Part shown: positions 25,994 to 34,137 of the stretch, piece after piece | How the letters are laid out: each line of letters opens with the position of its first letter | Position numbering within the stretch: position 1 is the first letter of the stretch | From: Rhizobiales bacterium UBA1912 | GTDB taxonomy: Bacteria > Pseudomonadota > Alphaproteobacteria > Rhizobiales > Devosiaceae | DNA length: 64,000 nucleotides | Direction: 5' to 3' | NCBI GenBank assembly: GCA_002337455.1 | Contig: DDGC01000019.1 | Location: forward strand, 98,597-162,596 | Position numbers and translations under genes: made by a program | The notes under the pieces: generated by a model | Database searches by the model: none | The model's input: the letters and a program-made list of their open reading frames with translations, nothing else | What the model was told of the DNA's origin: nothing

Positions 25994-26728
25994 TTGGCAG
26001 CGCCAAACGTTTACCATTTTCACCCCGGCACAGGCGTTCTGACCGGTAGTGGCAGTGCTGATCCTTCACCCAAAGAGCCCGGCGTGTGGATCGTTCCAGC
26101 CAATGCAACCCGAGAGACACCGCCCGAGGTCCCGTCCGGACATATTGCAGTCCGTGATGGAGATGCATGGACGGTAGCCGAGGACCATCGCGGAGAGGTC
26201 CACTGGATCAACGGGATGCAGGTCACGATCGACGAAATCGGGCCGTTGCCCGCGGGCATTTCCGAGGCGCCTCCCGAAGCCGGTGAAGGGCAGGAAGTCG
26301 TTTGGCAGGATGGTGCCTGGGCGATCCTGGCCGATCATCGGGGCGAAATCTGGTACACCGGCCCCAATGCTCCCTTCATAGTCGATTTTCTGGGGGACCC
26401 AGCCCAGCATGGACTGGTTTCGGTCAACCCGGCGATCGATGTCGACGAGGAGGAGCTGCCGCCGCTTGAACGGCATCTGACAAAGCGTCAGGTCAATGCG
26501 GCGCTCATTCTCGCCGGACAAGTGGACCCTGACGCTTTCATCGAAGCTGCGATTGCCTTGATTGGGGATGCCACACAAAGGGCCCTGGCGCTAAACGATT
26601 GGCGCTATGCGCCCTATTACGAGCGAAATCACCCGCTGTTCAACGACCCTGCCATGCTCGCAGCCACGGGGCTTTCCGAGCCGGACATCGACGGCCTCTG
26701 GCTGACAGCGCTCGGCACGCCGGTCTGA
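25994..26728 (+). CDS. Tail fibre assembly chaperone-like protein
   Basis: This 244-residue protein starts at TTG 25994 behind AGGAGGA. It contains two related beta segments, one ending in DAWTVAEDHRGEV and the other in GAWAILADHRGEIWYT, which look like an internal duplication. The C-terminal region (KRQVNAALILAGQVDPDAFI ... NHPLFNDPAMLAATGLSEPD) is typical of tail assembly chaperones in rhizobial prophages. Following the fibre gene, it probably assists fibre folding or attachment. Confidence 0.7.
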   Translation: MAAPNVYHFHPGTGVLTGSGSADPSPKEPGVWIVPANATRETPPEVPSGHIAVRDGDAWTVAEDHRGEVHWINGMQVTIDEIGPLPAGISEAPPEAGEGQEVVWQDGAWAILADHRGEIWYTGPNAPFIVDFLGDPAQHGLVSVNPAIDVDEEELPPLERHLTKRQVNAALILAGQVDPDAFIEAAIALIGDATQRALALNDWRYAPYYERNHPLFNDPAMLAATGLSEPDIDGLWLTALGTPV

Positions 26729-26735
26729 TGCCGTG

Positions 26736-26984
26736 ATGCAAACTCATATTAGCGACGGCTGCACCCTCTGGATCGATGGAATCGCTGGAACAAACTGGCG
26801 CCATTGCTGCGAAGTCCACGACGCTGCCTACAGTTCGCTTGCTAATAAACTATTTGCCGATCTTGACCTCGCGCGGTGTGTTGGCGAGAGCGGCGCACCA
26901 ATCATGGCCGTTGTGATGTTCTGCGGCGTGACCCTTTTCGGATGGATTTGGTACGCGCGGGCCCGTCACGCCAACCGTTCCTGA
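26736..26984 (+). CDS. Small membrane protein with phospholipase A2-like CCxxHDxxY motif
   Basis: This 82-residue protein shows DGCTLWIDGIAGTNWRHCC followed by EVHDAAY, the CC-x2-HD-x2-Y core of prokaryotic PLA2-like proteins. ADLDLARCV and a C-terminal hydrophobic segment (MAVVMFCGVTLFGWIWYA) follow. The His-Asp pair is the catalytic dyad of PLA2 enzymes. Similar small proteins occur in many proteobacteria without proven function. It lies between the fibre chaperone and the sheath genes. Lipolytic activity is inferred from the motif only. ATG 26736 follows a GTG at 26733. Confidence 0.72.
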   Translation: MQTHISDGCTLWIDGIAGTNWRHCCEVHDAAYSSLANKLFADLDLARCVGESGAPIMAVVMFCGVTLFGWIWYARARHANRS

Positions 26985-27037
26985 CGACCGGCGCTAGCCG
27001 AACTACTCAAACTCAACCCATCAAGCAGGAGACCCCG

Positions 27038-28264
27038 ATGTCGGCACCGACTTTCGGAATGACTTTCACGCGGCCCGAGACCGAACCTGTACCGGTTCTC
27101 GGGGCCGATTTTTCCAAGGCGTTGCTGATCGAAACCAGCGCCGACGCAACGGCGGAGATCTACCCGATCGATACGCCCGTGCGGATTTCGACTTCCGATC
27201 CTATCGCCGTGGCGGGGCTTGGTACCGGGCTGCTGGCCGATGCCGTCAAGGGCATCAACGACCAGCTCACGACCGGAGCCGACGTCATCGTGGTGCGTGT
27301 CACCGAAGGCGGTACGGTGGCAGAGACCGTCGCGTCGATCGTGGCGGTTCTCGAAGACGTTGCGGCGATCCCGCCGGCAGTCGGCGCCACGCCCCGCCTA
27401 GTCTGGGCTGGCCGGACGGCCGCGCAGCTTGTCGATGCCGAGGAAGCCCCCATCGCCAACCCCGTCCTCACCGCGCTTCCGGCCGCTTGCGAAAAGCTGC
27501 TCGCCATCGCTGTCGTTGACCTCGATGACACCAGCACCGCAATCACCCTTGCGCAGCGCGAGGAGATCAATTCGCCGCGCGTCTTGCCCGTGGGGATTGC
27601 CGCCAAGGTGTTGGTCGACGATGTCGCCGTGACTCGCCCCATGGGGCCGCGCGTTCTGGGGCTGTTCATGCGCGAAGATTTCGGGCGGGGCGGATTGCCG
27701 TTCGATCCGATCGCCAATCGCGTCGTCAACGGACTTGTCGGGCTGTCCCGCGATCTTCCGTTCTCACTGCTCGACGGTTCGACCGAAGGGCAGCAGCTTC
27801 TGGAAGGTAATGTTTCGATCGTTACGCGTGGCGAGCGCGGCGTCGATGCTGCGGTCGCAGATGGCGGGTTTGTCTTCATCGGGACCGATGGCGCCGGCAC
27901 CGGAGAACTCTGGCGGCAAATCCATCAGGTGCGTGGCGCCGACTACCTGACCGTCAAGATCATGGCGATCACGCGCAGCTTCCTTGGGCGGCGGATTTCC
28001 GGCGACCTTGTGGAAGCCTGGCTTAATTCGCTCAAGTTCATGTTGCGGGACCATAAGGCAGCCAACGACATCCTCGGTTATGACGTCCAGTTCATCGCCG
28101 ACCAAAACAGCCCCGAACAGATCCGGCTCGGGCGGCTCAAGGTCGACCTGGCAGTCGAACCGGCGCCGGCGTTCCGTCTGGCCCAGCATGATGTGCGCCG
28201 CTATCGCCCTGCAGTCGAAGGGCTGGTTGCCGATATCGTCGCCCGGCTTTCGAGCGCTGCCTGA
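27038..28264 (+). CDS. Contractile tail sheath protein, P2 FI-like
   Basis: This 408-residue protein is the contractile sheath subunit. Family features are N-terminal FSKALLIETSADATAEIYPI, LADAVKGINDQLTTGADVIV, SPRVLPVGIAAKVLVDDVAV, and the C-terminal domain with MAITRSFLGRRISGDLVEAW and a terminal RYRPAVEGLVADIVA helix. ATG 27038 after AGGAGA is used. Together with the tube gene it shows that the phage is a myovirus. Confidence 0.94.
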   Translation: MSAPTFGMTFTRPETEPVPVLGADFSKALLIETSADATAEIYPIDTPVRISTSDPIAVAGLGTGLLADAVKGINDQLTTGADVIVVRVTEGGTVAETVASIVAVLEDVAAIPPAVGATPRLVWAGRTAAQLVDAEEAPIANPVLTALPAACEKLLAIAVVDLDDTSTAITLAQREEINSPRVLPVGIAAKVLVDDVAVTRPMGPRVLGLFMREDFGRGGLPFDPIANRVVNGLVGLSRDLPFSLLDGSTEGQQLLEGNVSIVTRGERGVDAAVADGGFVFIGTDGAGTGELWRQIHQVRGADYLTVKIMAITRSFLGRRISGDLVEAWLNSLKFMLRDHKAANDILGYDVQFIADQNSPEQIRLGRLKVDLAVEPAPAFRLAQHDVRRYRPAVEGLVADIVARLSSAA

Positions 28265-28321
28265 TCGCTGGGCGTTCGCGCCCGGCCCCCCTTCCGCACT
28301 TCCTGCCATTGAGGTTTTAAA

Positions 28322-28840
28322 ATGCAGCCCTTCTACATGCTGACCGCCGTCGACGTTCGCCGGGCTACCGAGCCCGAGACATCGCGCGCCACGACGATTT
28401 CCAAGCTCTCCATTCCCTCGCTCTCGTTTGCGACTGCCAGCCATAATCCGGGTGGTTCGGTGATGGCCGTCGATTTCACCCAGCCGCGCCTCGAAGCGCC
28501 AGAGCCCAAATTCGAGGCCAAGGGGATCGACATCGAGATTTTTCGCGGCATGGGCCAGCGTGAACGCTGGGTGTTTGCTGGAGCCTATGTGAACAAGGCG
28601 CCCGGTGGTGGCCGTCCAGTCCCCGGCCGTTGCATCATCGAAGGTGCGATCACGGGATGGGAGCCCGACGACAGCGACCCCGCCGAGTTCCAGGGGTGCA
28701 CGCACACCTTCAAGGAGGTGACCCATATTGAGTTCTCCATCGACGGGCGCGAGCTGTTCTATGTCGATGTTTTCGAGCGCGTCCTGCGCGTCGACGGTGC
28801 CGACATGTTCGAGGATCAGCGCCGGGCGCTGGGCATCTAG
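28322..28840 (+). CDS. Major tail tube protein, P2 FII-like
   Basis: This 172-residue protein forms the inner tube of the contractile tail. It has N-terminal FYMLTAVDVRRATEPETSRA, a central KGIDIEIFRGMGQRERWVFA strand and the C-terminal IDGRELFYVDVFERVLRVDG. Length and position after the sheath match P2 FII. A 57-bp gap precedes it and a 68-bp gap follows. Confidence 0.93.
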   Translation: MQPFYMLTAVDVRRATEPETSRATTISKLSIPSLSFATASHNPGGSVMAVDFTQPRLEAPEPKFEAKGIDIEIFRGMGQRERWVFAGAYVNKAPGGGRPVPGRCIIEGAITGWEPDDSDPAEFQGCTHTFKEVTHIEFSIDGRELFYVDVFERVLRVDGADMFEDQRRALGI

Positions 28841-28908
28841 CCCGGCGCTTACCTCTTTGACGTCGCGTCAGGATCCTGCATGACGCATTCCAGCCAATGG
28901 GACAAACA

Positions 28909-29268
28909 ATGACCAAGACACAGCCCGTGCCGGCCGATGACAAGCCGCGCACCATCGTGGTTCCGCTCGAATTTCCGGTCGAAGTAACGATCGAGGGAGA
29001 GGGAAGCCCGCGCAGCTACAACCAGTTGACGATCCGCCGCATGAAGGCTCGCGACAGCTATATTGCCGAGGATGAGGGCAGCAAGGTCAAGGCGGGCTAT
29101 CGCATGTTCGCCGCCCTGGCCGGCGTGCCGCTCGCGGTGATCGAAGAACTCGACACGGTTGATGTCGCGGCGGTCGGGGAGGCCGTCGCGAAAATGATGG
29201 GAAAGCGCTTGACGGATCTGATGGGGGAAATGGACAAGCCCAAGGCGGTTACTGGCGCGACGTCATAA
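28909..29268 (+). CDS. Tail assembly chaperone E, P2 GpE-like
   Basis: This 119-residue protein resembles P2 GpE-type chaperones (VPLEFPVEVTIEGEG, YNQLTIRRMKARDSYIAEDE, LAGVPLAVIEELDTVDVAAV). It coats the tape measure protein during tail assembly. Codons 97-99 carry the slippery heptamer G GGA AAG at 29199-29205, and the -1 frame stays open into E'. ATG 28909 is used; ATG 28897 is an alternative with no better ribosome site. Confidence 0.85.
   Translation: MTKTQPVPADDKPRTIVVPLEFPVEVTIEGEGSPRSYNQLTIRRMKARDSYIAEDEGSKVKAGYRMFAALAGVPLAVIEELDTVDVAAVGEAVAKMMGKRLTDLMGEMDKPKAVTGATS
29199..29205 (+). promoter_or_regulatory. Programmed -1 ribosomal frameshift site G GGA AAG
   Basis: The heptamer GGGAAAG is in the exact X XXY YYZ phase of gene E (codons ATG GGA AAG). 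The same heptamer drives the lambda G-GT frameshift, and P2 E-E' uses a -1 shift as well. Confidence 0.75.
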
Positions 29269-29399
29269 CCGGCCTCGCGCGCCACACCAACACCCCGATT
29301 GATGAGATCGAGGATTGGGACATCGACAAGGTTGTCGATTTCTCGAAATCGCTCAATCGGGTGCTCAAGGCGGAGCGGCCCAGGGGGCGGAAAGGCTAG
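29205..29399 (+). CDS. E' extension, made as E-E' fusion by -1 frameshift
   Basis: Reading in the -1 frame from the slippery site gives about 64 residues ending at TAG 29397-29399. The distinctive part reads YWRDVITGLARHTNTPIDEI followed by EDWDIDKVVDFSKSLNRVL, an acidic/aromatic helix pair typical of GpE' tails. There is no ribosome site or start codon for independent translation, so it should exist only as the fusion. In P2 the E-E' product is essential and bridges chaperone and tape measure. It is easily missed by gene finders. Confidence 0.75.
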   Translation, partial: ALDGSDGGNGQAQGGYWRDVITGLARHTNTPIDEIEDWDIDKVVDFSKSLNRVLKAERPRGRKG

Positions 29400-29541
29400 C
29401 GCTCGTTTTCGAGGGTCTTCTGCGACTGGCTCTGGCGGACACTGCGGCGGGCCAGGGCATGGATGTCTATGGATCTGCGTCGGCAATCGCGATTTACCCC
29501 GGGTCGAGCGGCGGTCGAGCGATGATTGTGCAGGACAGGCT

Positions 29542-29868
29542 CTAGTCGATGAAACCGTAAGATTTTGCGACACGGCTGATCTGCGCGCAATGCGCAGTTT
29601 TTGCCGAAGTTGACATATCGCGCAGGCGATATTCGTGACCTGAAGTCATCGTCGACAGGTTGCTTGCAAAGCCCATATCGGTCGCCTCGACGTTTTCATC
29701 GATGTAAGCCGCGATAGCCGCTTGATTGAACTTCAGTTCGCAGGCTGTTTCGGAAGCCAGCACAGATCCCAGGTCATTGGCGACCTGCATCGATCCTAGA
29801 CCTTGGGCAGTAGCCCCGAGCGACAAAGCAGCGACGATCGCGGCTGCAATTACAAACATTCTTAGCAC
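29542..29868 (-). CDS. Small secreted protein (antisense cargo gene)
   Basis: This 108-residue protein has an N-terminal signal peptide (FVIAAAIVAALSLGATAQG). The mature part has two cysteines (ETACELKF and AHCAQIS), a YIDENVEATDMGFASNLSTM stretch and the ending KTAHCAQISRVAKSYGFID. Similar small exported proteins are common in Hyphomicrobiales and have no known role. GTG 29868 fits the GGGGGAGAG ribosome site best; ATG 29859 is the alternative. It lies antisense between E' and the tape measure gene, where P2 has no gene, so it is lysogen-expressed cargo by inference. Confidence 0.75.
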   Translation of the reverse strand: MLRMFVIAAAIVAALSLGATAQGLGSMQVANDLGSVLASETACELKFNQAAIAAYIDENVEATDMGFASNLSTMTSGHEYRLRDMSTSAKTAHCAQISRVAKSYGFID

Positions 29869-29940
29869 TGTTGCTCTCCCCCAAATTTGGTTGTGCGGGG
29901 GAGCTTAGCCGTACCTCCGACTTCTGGAAAGTTGAACCTC

Positions 29941-32268
29941 ATGGCCAGCATGGTTTCCGAGCTGATCGTCAAGCTTGTCGACATGGCCAGCGCTCCAGCA
30001 CGTGCCATTGCAGGGCAGGTCGAAAGTCTGGAACGGGCGCAGGCCGCCAACAGTCGTGCGATGGCCGAAGCTCGCGGCCAGATGTTCGATGCTGCGGCGA
30101 TGGCCATTGCATTCGCCAAGGCCTTGGGCGAACCGATCAGGGCAGCCATGGAATTCGAGAGCGCCATGGCAGATGTGCGCAAGGTTACCGATTTCGACGA
30201 CAGCGGGCTCGTGAACTTCAGCAGTGGTCTCCGTGAAATGGCGGCCAACGATGTGCCGCTGGCGATCAACGAACTAGCGGAGCTTGCCGCCAATGCTGCT
30301 GCGGCCGGGATAGATGACAGCGACCTGCTCGATTTCACACGCATGACGGCCGAGGCGGCCGTAGCCTGGGGCATGGCGGGCGGCGAGACTGGCGACACGT
30401 TGGCCAAGATCAGGGCAGCGCTGGGGATGACGATCGATGAAACGCAGCTCTATTCAGACGCGATCAATCATCTTTCGGACAATACCGCTTCCAAGGCCGT
30501 CGATCTTGTCAGATTCGGTTCTACCGTTGCCGCCCAAGGCGAATTCTTCGGCTTTTCACGAGATCAAACATTGGCTTTCGGATCGGCGATGATCGGCACC
30601 GGTGCCCAGGCCGAAGTTGCCGCGACATCTTTCCGCAACATGGGCCGTGCCCTGACGCGCGGCGCCAGTGCCACGACCCGCCAGAAGGATGCGCTCAAAG
30701 CCTTGGGCCTCGATGCTGCTGGCGTGGCGCGATCAATGCAGGAGGATGCCGTTGCCACCACCATGCTGGTGATCGACCGTTTAGGCCAAATGCCCGAGCA
30801 CCTGCAGGCCTCCCTCATAACTGATATCTTCGGCGATGAGGCACGCGCACTGGCGCCGTTGCTGGGCAATCTCGAACTATTGCGCGATACGCTGGGACTG
30901 GTAGCCGAGGAGACTGAGTACGCAGGGTCGGTTGCACGCGAATTCGCGGTTCGTGCAGCGACAACGGATTTCGCGCTACAGCAATGGCGAAACCGCCTGA
31001 ACGAAGTTTCGATGAGTATCGGCAACGCATTGTTGCCAACCCTGAATGCAGTGCTTGAAGTAACCGGACCATGGCTGTTGCAGATTGCGGAGCTGATCCA
31101 GCAGCACGAAGGGCTTGTACTCGCCATCGCGGCGCTGGTCGGAGGCCTAATCGCGATGCGGGTTGCAACGGCAGCCGCCAGGTTTGCGATGTTGTTTTTC
31201 AAGGGCGGGCTGATCGAGATCGCCCTGTTCGCCACGCGGGCAGTCGGCGCCATCCTGACGCTGCTTAACCCGCTCAACCTGGTGCGCGGGGCGTTGATTG
31301 CCCTGCGGTTTGCCGTGATTTCGACTGGGATCGGCGCGATCCTTGTCGGGATCGCGATGGCCGGCGTCTGGATTTACAACAATTGGGAACCGCTCTCGGC
31401 CTTCTTTTCAGGCCTCTGGGCCGGGTTTGTGGCGGCAATCGACCCGATCATGCCGGCGCTCGAGCCGATTACCGGTTGGGTTCAGGGCGCTGTCAGTTGG
31501 TTTACCGAGCTTTTAGGCCCAATGGATGCCAGCTCAACCGAGGCATATAATCTCGGTACGGCGCTGGGCGTCATCGCCGGCCAGAATCTGCGTGGACTTC
31601 TCGACGTGATCGGTTCAATCCCGACCATGTTTGCCGATGCAGTAACTTCGGCGCAGCGATGGGTCTCCAGCGTCAACGATCAAATCAATCAATTCATGGT
31701 GGTTACTCTCCGCGACTGGGGCGGTGACCTGCAGAGCTGGGCGGCAGGTTTCTTCGACACCGGCCTTGCGATTGCGCAGGCGATCTTCGATGGGCTGGTG
31801 GCCAAGTTTCAGGACATACTCACCTGGTTCGGCCAGTGGCCGCAGATGATCCTTGACGCGATCGGCACGATCAATGTCGGGGATGCGATTGTCGGGCTCG
31901 GGGGCGGAATAGCGGAAGGCGTGGGAAACGCGACAAGCGGCATGGCGCAGGGCATCGGCGATGCATGGAGTGGCCTTTGGGCGCCGGGCCGGGCGGTCGG
32001 CGGTGCTGTGGCCGGCGGACGGACCTACCTGGTCGGCGAGGAAGGGCCGGAGCTCTTCACGCCCGGTGGTCAGGGATACATCAGCACGGCGACCGATACG
32101 TCCCGGATGATGGGCGGCCGCGCGGCCCAACTGGCCGTCAGCGCACCGCTGATTGGCAATTTGCACGTCACTAAGGAAGCCGATGTGGACGCGGTAATCG
32201 CCGCGCTCGATCGCAGGCTGCGGGACATGCTGGCCGGGCTGCAAGCCGATATCGAATTTGCGGGATAG
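29941..32268 (+). CDS. Tail tape measure protein, P2 GpT-like
   Basis: This 775-residue protein has an N-terminal tape measure domain (SGLREMAANDVPLAINELAE, ATSFRNMGRALTRGASATTR, MPEHLQASLITDIFGDEARA). Hydrophobic segments lie at about 395-490, and a Gly/Ala-rich C-terminal region contains VGEEGPELFTPGGQG, the usual tape measure ending motif. It sets tail length and is ejected during infection. ATG 29941 is chosen over 29887 because it lies just before the family start MASMVSELIV. Confidence 0.92.
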   Translation: MASMVSELIVKLVDMASAPARAIAGQVESLERAQAANSRAMAEARGQMFDAAAMAIAFAKALGEPIRAAMEFESAMADVRKVTDFDDSGLVNFSSGLREMAANDVPLAINELAELAANAAAAGIDDSDLLDFTRMTAEAAVAWGMAGGETGDTLAKIRAALGMTIDETQLYSDAINHLSDNTASKAVDLVRFGSTVAAQGEFFGFSRDQTLAFGSAMIGTGAQAEVAATSFRNMGRALTRGASATTRQKDALKALGLDAAGVARSMQEDAVATTMLVIDRLGQMPEHLQASLITDIFGDEARALAPLLGNLELLRDTLGLVAEETEYAGSVAREFAVRAATTDFALQQWRNRLNEVSMSIGNALLPTLNAVLEVTGPWLLQIAELIQQHEGLVLAIAALVGGLIAMRVATAAARFAMLFFKGGLIEIALFATRAVGAILTLLNPLNLVRGALIALRFAVISTGIGAILVGIAMAGVWIYNNWEPLSAFFSGLWAGFVAAIDPIMPALEPITGWVQGAVSWFTELLGPMDASSTEAYNLGTALGVIAGQNLRGLLDVIGSIPTMFADAVTSAQRWVSSVNDQINQFMVVTLRDWGGDLQSWAAGFFDTGLAIAQAIFDGLVAKFQDILTWFGQWPQMILDAIGTINVGDAIVGLGGGIAEGVGNATSGMAQGIGDAWSGLWAPGRAVGGAVAGGRTYLVGEEGPELFTPGGQGYISTATDTSRMMGGRAAQLAVSAPLIGNLHVTKEADVDAVIAALDRRLRDMLAGLQADIEFAG

Positions 32269-32273
32269 CGACG

Positions 32274-32714
32274 ATGCTTTACCAGATCGGCCCGATCACC
32301 CTCGACACCATGCCTTTCAACGCCGACGCGATGCGGCGTGCCGGCAGTGCAGCGGTTGCTGAAAAGGCGGTGATGGGCTCCCGGCCGCCGCTCGAATTCA
32401 TGGGCAAGGGCGAGGACCGTATCACCCTGTCCGGGCGATTGTTGCCCTCGCGCGTTGGCGGGATGACCGAACTCGAAACAGTCCGCAGCCTTATGGACGC
32501 AGGAACCCGCGTTCCGGTGATGCGCGGCGACGGCAAGATGTTTGGCTGGTTCGCCGTTGTCCGCGTGGACGAAGATCATGCCAATCTCGACCGGTTCGGC
32601 GTTGGATTCACGCTTGCCTATACGATCGAGTTGACCCGCGACGGGGCGGAACCTTCGCAGGGTTCGCCAACCTCCATATTTGAAATGATGCTTGGGCTGT
32701 TCGAGGAGCTATGA
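32274..32714 (+). CDS. Tail protein U, P2 GpU-like
   Basis: This 146-residue protein matches the GpU tail terminator/connector family: LYQIGPITLDTMPFNADAMR, EFMGKGEDRITLSGRLLPSR, MDAGTRVPVMRGDGKMFGWF, VGFTLAYTIELTRDG. It stands in the P2 order T-U-X-D. Its stop overlaps the X start. Confidence 0.9.
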   Translation: MLYQIGPITLDTMPFNADAMRRAGSAAVAEKAVMGSRPPLEFMGKGEDRITLSGRLLPSRVGGMTELETVRSLMDAGTRVPVMRGDGKMFGWFAVVRVDEDHANLDRFGVGFTLAYTIELTRDGAEPSQGSPTSIFEMMLGLFEEL

Positions 32715-32935
32715 TGGAAAAGGTCACAGTGTCGCGTGAGCACACAACCCTCGATCTCCTGCTGTTTCGCCGCTTTGGAGCGGCCGGGCAATTCCTGCTC
32801 GAAAGCGTTCTGGATGCTAACCGGGGTCTGGCGGCTAAGGGCCCGGTCCTGCCTGTCGGAACCATCGTCACGCTGCCCGAGCAATTGGGCCGAACCTCGA
32901 CGGGTGAACGCCCCGTCGTCGATCTGTTCGGTTAA
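32711..32935 (+). CDS. Tail protein X, P2 GpX-like
   Basis: This 74-residue protein of the GpX family has a short LysM-like fold (TLDLLLFRRFG, LESVLDANRGLAAKGPVLPV, then GTIVTLPEQ). In P2 it is an essential tail protein that probably joins tube and baseplate hub. Two ATGs (32711, 32714) are possible, and the overlap with U favours the first. Confidence 0.88.
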   Translation: MMEKVTVSREHTTLDLLLFRRFGAAGQFLLESVLDANRGLAAKGPVLPVGTIVTLPEQLGRTSTGERPVVDLFG

Positions 32936-32938
32936 TCG

Positions 32939-33952
32939 ATGGCCTGGCGCACGGACTGGCAGGTATTGATAAACGACCAGGACCTCACATCGTCCTGGAG
33001 CCGACACCTTATCTCGATCGGCATTACCGACCAGGCCGGAACGGCCAGCGATTCCTGCACGCTTGATGTCGATGACGCGCATGGTCAGGTCCGGCTTCCA
33101 TCGGGCGGCCAGAAAATCCAGGTACTGCTCAATCGGGTTCTCGCATTTGAGGGCGTTGTCGATGGCGTCACGTCCAGCGGGGGCCGCAGTGAGGGCCGCA
33201 AGCTCGCGATCAGCGCCAAAGGCTTCGACACGGCCGGCGATGCCAAGAAGGTCCAGGGGTTCCATCTAGACGATGCGACCCTCGGCGAATTCCTCGAGGC
33301 GGCCGGGGCTGAAGCCGGGTTTTCCGTTGCCGTCGATCCGGCGCTCGCCGGCATCGCCCGCGATTACTGGTCGGCGGAATTTGAGAGCCTTCTGTCACTG
33401 GGCGAACGTCTGGCGCGCCAGTTCGGCGGCACCTTCAAGCTGCGCGGCGACAAGGCTGTGCTCGCCAGGCGCGGCGAGGGACTTTCGGCAAACGGTCAGG
33501 CGCTGCCAACGATCACGGCACGCTATGGCGAAAACCTGATCGGCTGGAGCCTGAAACCCCGCGACCCGCGCAGAACGTTCGCTGCGGGCGAGACCCGCTA
33601 TTTCGATCGGGCGTCCGGCGAAGTCAAAACCGAGCGCGTCGCCTTCGAGGGCACCGAAGGCGTGGGCGACAATGTTTTGCGCCTGGCCGAGGCATCCCGG
33701 TCCGATGCCAAGGCGACCCTTGAAGCACGCGGTCGGGAAAGTGATCGTGAGGCGGGTGGAGGCTCGATTACGCTCGATTTGGCTCCCGACGCCCGGGCCG
33801 AATGTTCAGTCGTTCTGATCGGCGCACGGCCTGGGATCGACGGCAAATATCGCGCCGACAGCGTTTCGCATCGATCCGACCGCGGCGGCGGCGCAACGAC
33901 GACGATTTCAGTCAAGCAGCCCGCCGATGGAGCGGGAACCGACACCCGCTGA
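32939..33952 (+). CDS. Baseplate hub protein D, P2 late-control D / GpD-like
   Basis: This 337-residue protein matches the late control D family, whose members form the hub of contractile tails (structural equivalents of T4 gp27 and Mu gp44). Features are ITDQAGTASDSCTLDVDDAH, GVVDGVTSSGGRSEGRKLAI, FDTAGDAKKVQGFHLDDATL, YGENLIGWSLKPRDPRRTFA and a C-terminal YRADSVSHRSDRGG. It closes the tail operon. Confidence 0.92.
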   Translation: MAWRTDWQVLINDQDLTSSWSRHLISIGITDQAGTASDSCTLDVDDAHGQVRLPSGGQKIQVLLNRVLAFEGVVDGVTSSGGRSEGRKLAISAKGFDTAGDAKKVQGFHLDDATLGEFLEAAGAEAGFSVAVDPALAGIARDYWSAEFESLLSLGERLARQFGGTFKLRGDKAVLARRGEGLSANGQALPTITARYGENLIGWSLKPRDPRRTFAAGETRYFDRASGEVKTERVAFEGTEGVGDNVLRLAEASRSDAKATLEARGRESDREAGGGSITLDLAPDARAECSVVLIGARPGIDGKYRADSVSHRSDRGGGATTTISVKQPADGAGTDTR

Positions 33953-33999
33953 TCTCCGTCACCAGGGCGATGTTTTGCGAGAACGCGCATTGGGCGAAC

Positions 34000-34029
34000 C
34001 GCCAGGGCGTGGGGGACGCCCTCTGGCGG
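34000..34029. terminator. Strong hairpin after tail operon
   Basis: CCGCCAG and GGCGT pair with ACGCC and CTGGCGG around a GGGGG loop. No T run follows directly, so it may be a processing or bidirectional structure rather than a classical terminator. Confidence 0.45.
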
Positions 34030-34083
34030 CTCTACGGGTGTCGGAGGTCTCTGACAACCGCTCCATACTTTAGCACGAACTAC

Positions 34084-34107
34084 GCCGCCCGCTGAGGCGG
34101 TCTTTTT
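34084..34107 (+). terminator. Rho-independent terminator before lysis genes
   Basis: CCGCC (34085-34089) pairs with GGCGG (34096-34100) around a CGCTGA loop, followed by TCTTTTT. It separates the tail and lysis operons. Confidence 0.65.
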
Positions 34108-34137
34108 GTATCCAACACCCAAAATCGGAGAACACTT

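Noticed and set aside
29225..29231. GGGAAAT as alternative slippery site in gene E
   Set aside because: It is out of phase with the gene E codons, whereas GGGAAAG at 29199 is in exact phase.
29315..29545. Possible small gene overlapping E' and ending at the cargo gene
   Set aside because: TTG start without ribosome site. Its first part overlaps E', and the last 50 residues match nothing known.
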